Assembly: GCA_028023455.1 (NCBI GenBank)
Contig: JAQFVV010000043.1
Coordinates: forward strand, 1,427,483 to 1,491,482
DNA length: 64,000 nucleotides
Origin: Epiperipatus broadwayi
Lineage: Eukaryota; Onychophora; Udeonychophora; Euonychophora; Peripatidae
Direction of reading: 5' to 3'
Below are positions 23,253-36,141 of this stretch, piece after piece. Made by a program: the position numbers and the translations under genes. A model generated the notes under the pieces. That model saw only the letters and a list, made by a program, of their open reading frames with translations. It made no database searches and was not told the DNA's origin. How positions within the stretch are numbered: position 1 is the stretch's first letter; every line of letters starts with the position of its first letter.

Positions 23253-23802
23253 GTAAAATAATGAAATTTTTTATAAAATATTGTATATAAATCAAAACCT
23301 TAAATCTTGTCCAAAAATATAAAAGTTTATTCAAAAAAACTGATAGTAAATTAAAATTAGTATAACAAAGATATATTTAAATTATAGTGTATAATCACAT
23401 GATTTGATATTAAAAATTTTAAAAAAATTAACATGATTATAAAAATTTATTAAATAAATATTAAACATATAAAAAATAAAATTTTAAAAATATGGCAAAA
23501 ACCAGTTCATGAGATTTCAGTGGAAACAAAGTTTTGGATTTTAAGGGGGGGTTTAGTTCTATTTTTTCCAAATGGCTCCCCAAATGTTTTTTTTTTTTTT
23601 TTGTTGTTTAAAAAAAAAAAAATTGTGAAGCCGAAACATCAATAATAATAATAATAATAATAAACATTATTCATCAAATAATTAAAGTATTTGATTAAGT
23701 GATTTGTTTTCAAAAACATTTTACACTTTCAACTTGTATAAAATAAATGTACATATAATAAAGTATTTTATAAATATATAAAACACATTAAAAATAAATG
23801 GA

Positions 23803-23918
23803 TCAACGCCTCATATTGCTTTTAAGAATTGGCTTCCGATGACCTACTGCATATCTCTCAAAACCTTCAAGGATTACTTTATGAGATATTCCATCTCTAA
23901 CCAAGATTGAGGTAACAC
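23803..23918 (-). CDS. MDP1: MDP1 phosphatase last exon with stop
   Basis: On the - strand the acceptor (ACTTTAG) is followed by GT, which completes the glycine codon of R-L-G, then V-T-S-I-L-V-R-D-G and a helix VILEGFERYAVGHRKP, ending with TGA at 23805-23803. Family MDP1 proteins have L-G-V-T-C followed by a short strand, then G-L-x-x-F-A near the C-terminus, so order and spacing agree. Total visible coding length is about 103 codons of the roughly 165-180 usual for the family. The 21.8-kb intron upstream is filled with RTE, Penelope-like, LINE, hAT and hammerhead-bearing elements. Confidence 0.9.
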
Positions 23919-24117
23919 CTAAAGTAACATAAAGTTCAGGTACATTACTGATGCATATAAAGTTATGAAAGCTAATCATATATATAATAATAACGATTAA
24001 AATGATAAAAAATCAAGTCAGATGTCACATGACTTAATTTAATAAAGCTTGTATTTACAAATGATATATATAGAGCTCGCAAAATAAGCTCTTAACAAGC
24101 TTTGACAATATACTCAA

Positions 24118-24155
24118 CCCCAGACTGGTTTCTGTTTCTGGTGTCATCAGTGAGG
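24118..24155 (-). ncRNA. hammerhead ribozyme motif, stem II damaged
   Basis: On the - strand: CCTCA, CTGATGA, CACCAGAAACA, GAAA, C, CA, GTC, TGGGG. All core bases and stem I (CCTCA/TGGGG) are present, but the region for stem II no longer pairs. Confidence 0.6.
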
Positions 24156-24424
24156 TGCCAGGATATTCAGCATTAGATTAAAAATACTAGGACAAGCCCA
24201 GGACTTTATCTAATGTATAACAATTGAGCAGAAAATCTGAAATTGTCAGACATCCACATGTCTTCCAATCCAGCTATCTAAGTCAAATAGCCATATGGGA
24301 CTGAACTAAGTTCAGATACACCATATATTAATAGTTTTAGCAATATTTTCTACTCAATAGTTATACATTAGCGAAAGTGCTGGGCTTGTCCTAGTATTTT
24401 AATCTAATGCTGAATATCCTGGCA

Positions 24425-24462
24425 CCTCATTGATGATGCCAGAAGCAGAAACCGGTCTGGGG
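24425..24462 (+). ncRNA. hammerhead ribozyme motif, one core change
   Basis: CCTCA, TTGATGA, TGC-CAGAA-GCA stem II, GAAA, C, CG, GTC, TGGGG. Stem I and stem II pair well; the first core C is T, which should abolish activity. Confidence 0.65.
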
Positions 24463-25814
24463 TTGAGGATATCCTCAAAACTTGTTAAGAGCTTGTTTTG
24501 CCAATCTTAATTTTTTTTTTTTTTAATTGCAATTGCAAATATTCATAATTTGTGTCCTGAAAATTAATTATGGAAAAGTTTATAATGAAATAAATTAAAA
24601 TAGTGGAGATTCTAAAACAATTTTTGAAAAGCAAATAATCTCGAGAAATTCTGCAATCATCCAGCTACTGCAATCACCCAAATTGATGGCACAAAACTTC
24701 TCCCTCTGATGCTATCTTAAAAAGCATATCCTATGTAATCAAATTCCAACCACCTGAAGTCAACATCCGTAAGAATTCTCAGTGTTGTGTATAGAAACAT
24801 TGCCCGTGAGTATAGAAAATGCTGTGGGAAAAGTCCGTTTTTGCATTAAAGGGCATTTATGTTATATTTTCTGAACTTGGATAAAACATTTCTATGGAAT
24901 ATAATCTTTATTACATAAAATATTCTCTAGAAATAACTGCTAATCAAAAAAGATACTACAATTTCAAATACGTTCATGATTTTTGTATCATCGTAAATTT
25001 AAGTGCTTATATTGTATATATGTGTAGACTTGTTTGCATAAACGTATTAATAGTAATAAAATGACATCAGGGTCATAATCAGAATTTTGAAAGGTGAGTT
25101 ATCCTGATGAAAAAAATGAAAATGGAGATAATTAAGCAATAAAGTACTATTATCAAGCAATTTTGGCCGTCATCAGAATACATTGCACTGGGGGCAATTC
25201 TCTTAATAACATTTTTTTTTTTTTAATTTCTCGATATAAAGCTGATTACAAACTTTACTCATTAACATGTATAATAATTTTTTCCCCCCTATAAAAATCT
25301 GCAAAATTATTTGTCAAGACAATTATATACATTCATTTTTCTTTAAAAAATAAAATTTATAATATAGTTAAAACATACAAATGGATTATTACAGAAATTG
25401 TTATTTATATTATACCTTGATGTGGTTGCAATAATTATTTTTAGCAAATATATAAATGATTAACTTTGCTTTGTTTAATAATAAATAATCAATAAAGAAA
25501 GAATATGTAAAAGTATTACAGGAAAAAAAAAAAGGATTATGGGGGAAAATGTTAAACATATCTTGATAAGAAATTGGGAGACAATATACATTTAGAGTTC
25601 ATTTATCAATTGATTAAAACAACTCCGGATATTTCTTAAAGCTACATGGTACAATAATAATGATTTATTTTATAGTTATAAGATAAATGTAATCCAAATG
25701 GAATTTAGGACTTATTCAAAAATGAGTGGTGAACCAGAAAATCGTAATAATTCTTACAGAGATTTCCAAGCTCCCTTCAGCCGTCCACTTTATATATAAC
25801 CAATACACATGTGA

Positions 25815-26485
25815 AAAAGATAAATGATCTCCATTATACGTATTTTGTGCTGAATCAGCGTTCATCAGTTAGTGCAGATCATCATTTCCCACACATATAT
25901 ATATAATCAGTGCTCAGTTTATATTAAGATAGCAAATTTTCACACTTTAATGGACAGGTTTCAATCTATTTCATTCTCAGACTATTGGAGATCATTTACC
26001 TTATTCACGTATGTGTGGTCATGTGGATCGGTTATATAAAATAAAGTAAATGACTGAAGGGAGCTTGAAAACCTGTGTTCAAATCCCCTATATTACATCT
26101 AGACTCCAGCTATGCAAAATATGCTTGTATTTAAAATATTACAAATTCAGCCTGTGTCCTTCCCATCCCTCTTCTGTGTATTTAAATGGGCAAGTTCCTA
26201 TACATGAGGGATCAGAGCGAGTTGAAGTCAATATGTGCATGACAATAATATTGGCATTAATGAGGGATTTGGATACTCCATCATCAGATTTTCAATGGTA
26301 TGGACAGCTGAAGAATTGGAGAAGCCTGTCCATTAAAGTGTGAAGATTTACTAAATATAAACTGAGCACTGATTATATATGTGTGTGGAAGATGATGACC
26401 TGGACCAACTGACGAATGCTGGTTCAGCACGAAATATATAAATTAGAGATCATTTATCTTTTTCACACGTGTGGCCATGTATATC
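25815..26485. repeat. large foldback with ORF in its loop
   Basis: The arm AAAGATAAATGATCTCCATT ... CACTTTAATGGACAGG (to about 25953) recurs inverted at about 26322-26475. The loop contains a 97-codon frame (26050-26343) with no known domain. A possible B-box-like GTGTTCAAATCCCC lies at about 26078-26091. Confidence 0.6.
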
Positions 26486-26489
26486 AATT

Positions 26490-29210
26490 GTATGAGATAA
26501 AGTGTTATTTCTCATCAATATATTATAATAATAACATATAAATCTCTAGATTTATAGGATTTATTTTTGTCTCTTTTTGGTATGAAGATTGTATATTGTT
26601 TAATATATACTGTTAATTATGAATTTTTGCTTCATTATTTATTTGTCTCTAACTGTATTTGAATTACATTTATTTTATGTCTGTAAATCATTATTGTATT
26701 TTTTATTCTGAATTGATATAAATCAAAAATGTTTTATTTTGATCAGAATTAGATTAACCACAAAGTATTTGAACAATTCCCTAATTGATATGTTCACTTC
26801 GTAAAATCATAATTTTTGTACATAATAGAAATTTATTTGTAAATTGTTTATTATTGTGAATGTTTTAGGAGAGCTGAGAGCAACATAAGTAATATAAAAA
26901 GATGTTTTTTGTTACTTATCCTTAAAGAATTAAATTAAAATGTCTTATCTTAAGTGTAGAAAGGAGTTTCCTGTTAAGTGAAAAGAGACTCTCTCATTCC
27001 TTTTCGAAGTCTTAAAGAAACCTAGCAGAACAAATGTTTAATATCCACTACATTCTCTCTTATCATTGCAGCTGTTATTACTATGTGACTATCATATAGT
27101 ATATAAGTATGGAAGGGCTCTTCACCAATATACATCAGCCAGGAAAGTAAGTTCATTGGCTTTTTACCTGTGAGTTTAAGAAACCCCGTAGACTTTCTCA
27201 ATTAGCTTTTCTTGAAGGCAGAATGAATATATGCGAATGAACTTTTTTTTATATGAAATTTACAATCATGACAGACAAAAACTAAATTATCTTATTCCCA
27301 GCAAACTGTAAAGTTGTCGGCCAACTGGAAGATACAATATTTCAAATCACTTTCAAGTGAAGAAAGGTTGCATGAATTGGACGAACTATCTAACATTAAA
27401 TAGGACACTGTTTTGAATTTGTGATTGTTAGAAGAAAAGGTGAAGAATGATTTAAAAAATGGATATGTATTGTGAGAGTACCATATGAGCCTCACCTAAA
27501 ACAATTTGTGTTTCTTTATGAATTTAACTGTGCCTATATCGAATCAACAGATATAAATAACATATACCTATCTTAAGCTTTTCATATATCAGCTATATAC
27601 ATAAACTAATTAATATTAAAAGAATAATTCTAAAAATGAATTATTCTAATTTGTTTACACACACACATAAATAAATGTTGCTAACTAATAGTATTTTTTT
27701 ATTAACCAAAACTTGACATTGACAAAGCTGTAAGTCATCATTGCATTTTATCAGTTGAAACAAAGGAAATAATTGTTTAAAGTTCATTACAAATTGTATA
27801 TTTTAAACAATAGAGAGTGTGAGCATGATTATGTGATATGCTTGCAGAAATTGATCCCAGTATAAAAACGAACTAATATTGTTATAACAATAATCTTCTA
27901 TTTAGTTATCAAGGCAAGAACTACTTCAGTAAATTTAAATGTGTTCAAATTTAGAACACATTTAAGAAAAAAAGAAGATTCAATATTTTAAAACTGTCTT
28001 CAAGTAATTAATTTACTTACTTTTAATATTATAAAGAACTATAAAAAAATAATCATTGAAATTGACAAGGTTATAAGAGTTATCAACATCTTCGAAATGA
28101 GTTTTCGAAATATATGTTTAAGAAGACAAAAATTTATAAAGATGTTCTTTGGCTAGACAATTTATGCCAAGGGTTTCTGCTGATGTTTTAAACCGGAACA
28201 TGTAAATTTGTTCCTACTTAATGCCTAAAGTATAATCATCATAATTTCCACTAAAAAAGTTGCCTTAATAATGGAGTATTATATTGAAGAAAATTTTAAA
28301 TATTTTACTATGCAAATATTTAAAAGAATGAATATTTGGATTACCTCTTCGAAGGATGATCAAGGAACTTTACCTTTCAACATTCATTGTCATCTTATTT
28401 CGTCTAAGGAGGAATATGAAACCATTATTCTTTCGCATCTTGGAATACTTCGTTGTGCACTTTAATAACTCTTAAACTTTATTTCCTTTAGGGATAATTA
28501 TATTTATGTGGAAAAATTACTTCGTATATTAAATTGGAGAACTGATAAGATGAACGTTTTATTTTTATTTATTTAATAAAATTTAGATGTTGATATTTTG
28601 ATATATGCTCTGGTGAAAGTGACGGATGACTAAGGTAAAAGTTTTTAAATTATTTCCAATTTGGAAGTAAGTTTTATTATATTCCAAATTGAATCTTACC
28701 TGACAATTATCATAATTTCTTTTCGAACATACATAATTAATATCAGAATACATTCTATTATTAATCTAGTGTGAATGGATGTTATCTTATATAGACATAT
28801 AACACACACTGAATCATTTTAATGACACAATACGTAAATTTATAATGTATGGTGGTATTATTTATTGTACACGATTTTAAATTATATATATTAAATAATT
28901 ACATTATGTTTTTTCTGAATGTTAAGTAGTTTATTGTATATATAAGCACAGATTATAATTCTAAATTTTAATATTTTTATTATTTATGTGATAATATTTT
29001 TGTTTCTATTACGGATTAAAATGTGTTAAACTTGATTTTAAAATTAAACAGGTCTCGTTTGTTTATTTTATTTAGTCATTTTATAAAACCAATAATTATA
29101 AATATACATACTCACGCATATATATATTGAATCAACTTAGTGATTTAATATTTATAAAAAAGTTATATATAGCTTATACTAAATTTATCATTACTGTGGG
29201 ATATTTGTGG
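26490..29210. other. MDP1 3' flank, nothing recognised
   Basis: AT-rich. Short chance frames only (27292-27495 -, 28271-28465 +) with no recognisable motifs. No repeat termini seen. Confidence 0.35.
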
Positions 29211-29211
29211 A

Positions 29212-29760
29212 AATGCCTGAAGAGAGTCAATTGCGATTTCTACTCCGAGCTCGAATTCCGAGAGTAACGAGGTTATTAATAGAGGAGTGGATTGGATTAT
29301 ATTTTAAATCACATCATCCATGGCATTCTATAAGAAGACTCAAAGTCCGACTATAGGTGAATGTGATTTCCTAGAGTCCTGAAAAGAATCGTCCCGTTAT
29401 AGTATTTTATTACAAAGGTACAAATATTGGAAGCCCACATATAATGGGATTCACTACAAATAAAAAGTGAAAAATCAACATTGTGGAAATTGATATTGCA
29501 TCAGACAAAGTGGCAAGATTAGTTATTCAATTTAATGAAAGATACCAAATGCAGGTTGCTGTGTCCCCAACTTTGATTGAGCGACCAGCAAACAAATATA
29601 CAATAAACAATAATAGCGAAGAGTTCTTGCTGCTCCTACACACTATATATATAGTTCACTTCACGATTGTCAGCTTTCTGCACAGCTTCCCAAACTCTTT
29701 GGGGTGGCTCTACTGCTGCTTGTGAACACGTTGGCTTTGCACTAGAGCGCTGCACAGGCA
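29212..29760 (+). other. unidentified segment with short open frames
   Basis: The G+C content is somewhat higher than in its flanks. A frame starts MPEESQLRFLLRARI and stops after 47 codons; a second frame at 29483-29725 reads VEIDIASDKVARLVIQF. Neither is recognised. It could be a degraded retroelement coding or LTR region, but this is a guess. Confidence 0.3.
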
Positions 29761-32307
29761 CTTAAGCTTCTTTCAGCTATTGTCACTTAATTAAAATATC
29801 TCTGCACTCGTTCACTTAGTGAGTTCACTGGAAATCAGAACAACGCATTTTGTTGCTTACTCTTTTTATAGCTTTCTGATTACTTGCACAATTAATCGCT
29901 ATCTCCATATACGTTAAGGTATTTAGGTCTATAACTAATTAATTGGTGTTTTTGGAATTCCTTTCCATATAAAGTAATTTAGTCTCTTTCATTCATTAAT
30001 TAATCTTATCAAGAAATATTTGTAATCAGCAAATATTTCTTGGAATTTATTGATCGCAATTAATGTAAATTCTTTAATTAAATTTATAGCTTATCAGTTC
30101 GTGATCTAAATATATTTCTCTAATAAATTCTAGTTTTTCTGGAGTGCACAAACTTATATAATATTTTTGCAAAAATACAACACAGGTAATTCAAATTTAT
30201 GCCACAATTAAATTCTCATTGTGATGAACTAGAGAATTTTTATATGGATGTAGAAATGCTTTTGATCAGACCAAACATTTCAAAATTGTCATGGCAGACT
30301 TTATGCTAGAATTGGTAAACAGTCAAATAATGAAAATGTGGGTAAATTTGATTATTTTGATAGAAATAGGAAAGAAAATTTTTTTTCTTTGAGAAAAAAA
30401 GCTAAACAGAAATGGATATGAAAACATATAAATGAAGGTACTGCAGAATTGTATTTTGACCAACAGAAACACAGAAAATAATCATTGATTAGTGAGATGT
30501 AAGACTCATGCAAATTAATGAGACAAAAATTATTAAAAGAAACAGTATTAACAACTGATATTTCTAACCTTCAGAAACTCTCCAATGAATTTAAATTAGA
30601 ACTTACAAATCATTTTAAAAATATTAACAAATTTTGAAGATTGTTCAGACATGAATAAAATCAATAAGATAATTGATACATTATTAAGACTGCAAGACAT
30701 AGCTGGTACAAAAAAGCGCAATTTTCTAGAAAATTGTCTACTGAGACAGAGCACTGTAAGAAGAAAGGAAGGAATAAGAAAATATTTTTAAATATTCCAT
30801 TAAGAAGAATTTAATATCTAGAATGGTAAGAAAAAGAGTATAATATTGATATAAGAAAATATAATTGTGAATTGTCAAGGAAAGATATAAATGAAGAAAA
30901 TAAAAGTCTCAAAAGTGTAAAAGAACATTTTAGGATTGGAAGGGAAGTTATTTTTGCGATAAGACGAAAAAAGGAAACTATTACTAAAAAGAAAGTTGAC
31001 ATCATGAAATATATGGAAGAATTTTTTAAAGAATTATAAAGTAGTAAAAAATAAAATATCCCCTACAATTATTACATCAGAATCGCCCAGCATTTTAAAT
31101 GAAGAAGTGAGATATGCAATTAAATCTATGAAAAAGGAGAAGTTCTAGGTAAACTGGAATTAGAATCGTCATCTTAAAAGAAGCAGGTGAAGAGATAGAA
31201 AAATTGTTGTCACCAAAGTCATACAACAAATATAAAATTGATAAAGATTGACTACATGATTGTAAAGAAGATGTTAGAAATTCGAGACCTCTCAGTTCTA
31301 ATTTTTACCAAGACAATAAATAGCTAATCATTTATAGTGAACTTTGGATTTCAACCAACCAAAAGAGCAAGCTGGATTTAAAAATGGTTGTAGCACATTT
31401 GATGTATTCAAGTATTGAGAAAAGTTATAGAAAGGGCCAATAAATATGAGTTGCCATTATGCTTTGGATTTGTAGATTACGAAAAGGCATTGATTCTGTA
31501 AGCATTTCTACGGTGATTTTCATCAAGATATAGACTTGGGATATTGTCATATTCTGAAGAACATTTTTGATCAAAATGCAATAGCTGATCTCCGAAACTT
31601 TTTACAGCAGTTTTATTAGAAGGATTTTGTGGATTAAAACATGAAGCTAAGAGAATAAAAGCAAATGGGGATTATTTAATTCATTTAGGTTTTGCAGGTG
31701 ATGTGGTTCCTTTTGTAAATAATGCTTCAGATCTTCAGGAAATGTTTCAAGAGTTATCAGAAGAAAGTAGGATTAAAGATAACTCGTAAAAAGGTTAAAA
31801 GAATGTTCAACGGATTTTCTCAGAAGAAAATAAAAGTTAATAATCATGTATTAAAAAACATTAGCAACTGCAAATATATTATTAATACAGATTGAAACGT
31901 AATGAATGAAATTAATTACAGAATTAAACACAGATGTGGTCCTTTTGGTAGAAATAACTTAGTGTTAAATGAAAACATGCCTATGTATTTGAAAAGGTTA
32001 TAATAAATGTGTTTTACCAGTTCTAATTTATGACCTAAGACTTGGACAATTAGCAGAAGAGCAACTTCAGGCTATTCAATAAAGTATGGAGAGATGTATA
32101 TTAGGAATAACAAAGAGATCAAAACTAAAATACATGGATGATAGAACAATAGGTATCACTGTCATCATTGAAAAAACAACAGTGAAATGGAGCTAAACAG
32201 GACATATTGATAGAAGAGCTGAGGAATAAATAAATATTTGAATTTTTAAGCTGGTTCCTAAGAGATTGTAAAAGATCTAGAAAGAGTCCATACATGAAGT
32301 GATTAAA

Positions 32308-32652
32308 CAAGGCAAAACTCTCCATACAGTTGTGCCAATCAGAGTAATCAATGGATGCCAGAAGGCTTGTGCATAAAATCCCTATTTAGTGCCTACCCGT
32401 CCAATATCCCCAGACTAGTTTCTGGGTGCAGTGCTCTCAGATCCAAGGCTCCTCGCTGACGAAGGCCACAGCCAGAAACTAGTCTGGGGATATTGGACGA
32501 GTAGGCACTAAATAGGGATTTTATGCACAAGCCTTCTGGCATCCATTGATTACTCTGGTTGGCACAGGGTGGCACTACTGTATGGAGAGTTTTGCCTTGT
32601 TTAATAACAATTATGTGCTAGTATAAGAGATGGTGATCATGTGATGTTTTCT
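32308..32652 (+). mobile_element. hammerhead-family 1 element nested in RTE, clean TSD
   Basis: Begins CAAGGCAAAACTCTCCATAC and ends GATCATGTGATGTTTTCT. Flanked by an exact GAAGTGATTAAA duplication (32296-32307, 32653-32664). Internally it is head-to-head: an inverted ribozyme 3' half at 32408-32424 and a full motif at 32451-32489, with inverted copies of the AAAACTCTCCATACAG end on both sides. No protein-coding capacity. Confidence 0.85.
32451..32489 (+). ncRNA. hammerhead ribozyme motif
   Basis: CCTCG, CTGACGA, stem II GGC-CACA-GCC bounded by A/A, GAAA, C, TA, GTC, TGGGG. All invariant core bases are kept (position 7 may vary). Stem I pairs with wobble; stem III is minimal (A-U, C-G with a 2-nt loop), as in small retrozyme and Penelope hammerheads. 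Confidence 0.7.
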
Positions 32653-32769
32653 GAAGTGATTAAATGAAATAAGCAAGCTTACTGTTTTGTTGTGGGGAAA
32701 GGGGTCAAAGAAACTGGATTAAGCTTGGGGAGCCTTCATTCTGCCATAGATTGATAATAGGTGAAAATA

Positions 32770-34895
32770 ATGTTCATAATCTTAAATATAATTATTTATA
32801 AGAAGGCATTTACATATTTAATCATTTAAAATATATATATATATATTGGAAAAGGATATTTTTTTACTAAGTTTTAACATAAAGAATATAAGAACTAACT
32901 CTTTTTTTTCCCCAATTTATTGCTTTGGTTTGATTATTGATAAATTCTTTATTTTAGATACTTTAAGTAGGATAAAGTAATAATAAAAGGCCTAAATTTT
33001 TATAAATGTAAGTGGCCAAGATTTTAAAACAACCATATATACATATTCTCTTTTAGGAGTTATCTCCATTTTCTTTCCTATTATTTGTTCTTTCATGTAT
33101 TGGATATTTTGATGTTATCCGTCATTTTTTTTATCACATGCTGATTATTAACCATCATTGTCTGCATCAACTTTTGATTTGCCATTTCTATTTTTTTTTT
33201 CTTTTTGGCTTTTTCTCTTTTCTTGTTGCTATCTTCCATCTTTTTTTTCATCTCTTTTAAAATGTGTTTGTTTCTCAGTATGTTTAGCTAAATCTGTTTT
33301 AGATTATTCCATTCACATATATTTTAAATTACACCATACACATTAAGAATGGTGTCGCTATTTTTATATTAACTCTTTGAACATCTTGCTTCCTACTCCT
33401 CTAAAATTCTCCTTACACATTCTAGCATTAATTAATTTCTTGTCTAGAATCAATTATATTTATTAATCTTTTAGCCATGCAGTTTTATTGATTGTAACTT
33501 TTAAAATAGTAGACTTTTTTTTTTGGCAGTTATTTCAATTCAATGTGGAAACAAAAAAAAAAAACATTTTTCTCAGAGTAAACCCTCTTCTTAACAATAT
33601 ACACTTTCCAACTAAGGAGCCCTTTGAAAATCATATAGACTTTCATTCAAATTAAGAGTTTGATTTGAAATATATAAAAACCTAAAGCATTCTTTCAAAT
33701 ATTTCATTACTTCATAAAACTTTATATACGGATGGTCATTTTCATGAAATTTTCATTATCAAAAAAATGGGGGGAAAAATCATGAGAAAGACATATCTGA
33801 TACCTGTGAATAATTATAGAAAGTATTGAACAATTTTTATTTTTAACAAGGCCCAATCCTTACCTGACATTTCAATGCCTTGCATTCATTTACAAAGGTG
33901 AGTGAATTTTCAATTACTAGGTCTACTCCTTCTTTTGCTTATGCATATTTATATAAAGTGCATAATTATTTGTTTCCATAACAATCTTTTGAAGTAATAA
34001 TAATGAACAGCCACTGATAAATTATTATAGTTTTTCTAACACCAAAAAAAAAAGAGAGAAAAAACTGCTAGAAACAAGTTTGGGATACTTAAGTATTAAA
34101 GCTGCAACATGGAGCATATATTAGACCTACTGCACCTGATCACATTCATATCAATACGCTGATAACTTTGTAATCTTGTGATCTGACAAGAATAATGTGT
34201 ACACGGATCTTGTACATGACTTTCTTCGTCAAAAAAAACCAACAAACACATTTTCACGTATACTTGCAGGGATTATTTTCTTTCAATTTGATGTCATCAC
34301 GACATTAAACATTTATTGTGGGTGTGAAAAGGCCTCTTATCTCCCCTACACTGCAGCTTTCGTACTCAAGTACCGAGTTTTGCAATCGATTATACAAACC
34401 AATCTGTGAGTCACAAATATGTCCATATATAGGGTATGGTGGTCCATTTTTCTATTTACTCAATATTTTATGATGCTATCTTAATTTCTTCAGACAAAAA
34501 ACTTTTCTTTCTGAAATACTTCAACAGTATGTCTCACTGCAGCTAATAATATTGCACATCTTCAGAATGTCTTAGAGAAAATTCTTATAAATGGAGTATA
34601 CTCTTCCATGGCAACCATACTCAAATTCACCATAAAATACTTTTACAAAGAACAATATTGTTCATTTATTTTGAATGTCCAATACAATAAAAATGTGGTT
34701 TTACAAATATGGACTTTATCGTATTACATCCAGCAAGGTATTGACTAAAATACTGTTTGCAAGATTTACAAAAAGAGACGCTCAGATCAGCAGTTACAAA
34801 GCTAAAAAACCCACAGTCAGATAAGATATTGTAGTATGCACATTTATATTTTCTATAAGTTATTTTATATAGCAATGAATAATTGAAAACATCGA
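32770..34895. other. MDP1 intron, nothing recognised
   Basis: This is intron 3' part of MDP1. AT-rich, with a TA microsatellite at about 32830-32845. The frames at 34197-34409 and 34666-34875 show no known domain. Confidence 0.35.
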
Positions 34896-34898
34896 TTT

Positions 34899-35218
34899 TT
34901 TTTTTACACAGAGGCTAACTCTCTATACAGTAGTGCCACCAGTGCAAGCCAGAATAATCATGGGATGCAAGAAGATTTGTGCATAAAATTCCTTCCTATC
35001 TAATGACTATTCATCCAATATCCCCAAGACTAGTTTTCAGCTTGTGGCTTTCATCAGTGAGAAGTCTTAGATCTGAAAGCACTGCACCTAGATCTTAGGA
35101 TCTAACGCAACCCACCAGCAGCCACCTTTTACCTTATTAGGCTAACTGTAGGGAGAGTTAGTCTCTGCATAAACAACTTGTGTAAACATAAGAAATGGTG
35201 ATCATGTGATGTTTAGCG
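34899..35218 (+). mobile_element. hammerhead-family 1 element
   Basis: Begins ACACAGAGGCTAACTCTCTA and ends GATCATGTGATGTTTAG. The target duplication is poor (CGATTTTTT / CGATTTATT). The ribozyme region at 35022-35061 (- strand) has CTGATGA, an AGC-CACAA-GCT stem, GAAA and GTC, with one extra base in stem III and one in stem I. Confidence 0.7.
35022..35061 (-). ncRNA. hammerhead ribozyme motif, slightly altered
   Basis: CTGATGA at 35057-35051 (- strand), stem II AGC/GCT around CACAA, GAAA, then ACTA and GTC before TTGGGG. The core is complete; the extra A before CTA and extra T before TGGGG make activity uncertain. Confidence 0.55.
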
Positions 35219-36113
35219 ATTTATTTATTTTTAATAGTTTTGGTTAAAAAAAAATGTTTTTATTTAGTTAAAATGATATAGGATCATCCTCATTTCCAAA
35301 ATAGAAAGGGGAGGAAGGCTCAAGTTATAGCTAGTTTTTTTTCTTGTGAAATAATTTTTTAAGGGTTTCATTATTGTAAGGAAATAACTCATCTAAATTA
35401 AATGTTAATTAATTAAAAAGAATTAGAAGGGAATAATAATTAGATGTGCTGTATGAAATTATTTGTATATTATGTGGAGAGTACTGATAATATGTATTAT
35501 TCTTAGATTTGTCCCATTATCATTTTCTAATTTTTTTTTTTTATTCTTTTACTTATTAGTTAACTTTATTAAATAATTGTTTAAAATAAATGGTTTCTGA
35601 AAGTTCTTTTTTGATGTCCTTATTCATCTAGCCCTCAATTTGTGAATTACTAGGCTTCGTAACTGATTTAATCTGAATTGTGCTTTAAAGGATTTGTAGA
35701 ATATCTCAATTGAATTAGTTAATAAGAGAATGAATTAAGCGTGCGTATTTTCTCGTTCACAGTTTCTAGAGTTCTTGGAATTCTATAGCTAATTGAGGTA
35801 TAACAGTATTTGGAATTTATACGTGTGAGCACGTGTAGACATCCAAATACCTCTCTGTAGTATTATTTGTACGGTGCTCGGATCGTAAATGTCACTTTTT
35901 AAAGCCCATATACTTCGCTTTACTTTATAGATTTTATAATTAGCTTACTGACGGCTAGTACACTCATGGTACCTGATATCGCTGAGCATTGATATAATAA
36001 TCACAGCATTTTTACATGTTTATTATTGCAGTTATCTTAGCACTCAGATATGCATGAACAGACGAAGTATTGGTGGTTGCTTTTATTTTATGTCCTAAAT
36101 ATGACATCGACTA

Positions 36114-36141
36114 GGGGGGGGTTGGGGGGGGGGGGGGGGGG
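36114..36141 (+). repeat. long G-rich tract (G-quadruplex potential)
   Basis: Two G runs separated by TT, the second about 18 G long. It is followed by an imperfect 70-79-bp tandem repeat (ACTAAACACAATATATATAC at about 36159 and 36238). Confidence 0.75.

Larger units (their letters stand above)
24014..24503. mobile_element. inverted pair of hammerhead-family 2 sequences
   Basis: A head-to-head arrangement: AAGTCAGATGTCACATGACT, an AAGCTCTTAACAAGC segment and a - strand ribozyme at 24118-24155. After about 270 bp comes a + strand ribozyme at 24425-24462 ending with CTTGTTAAGAGCTTGTTTTG. Arms around CTAGGACAAGCCCAG are inverted copies. Tail sequence (AAGTCATGTGAC-type) is shared with the 44-kb element. 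Confidence 0.65.
30225..32765 (+). mobile_element. RTE-like LINE remnant, interrupted by a hammerhead element
   Basis: Diverged but collinear with the 1.4-3.3 kb copy: an FKLELTNHFKNI-like block near 30590, a frame around MKKEKF near 31120, QAGFKNGC near 31370, a FAGDVVPFVNNASD-like box near 31690 and an RT thumb block near 31980. The 3' end (ATTGATAATAGGTGAAAATA) resumes at about 32748, after a 345-bp insertion at 32308-32652. Many stops; dead. Confidence 0.75.

Noticed and set aside
34197-34409. 70-codon frame MYTDLVHDFLRQKKP...
   Set aside because: No recognised domain, no splice context, and AT-rich surroundings; indistinguishable from a chance frame.
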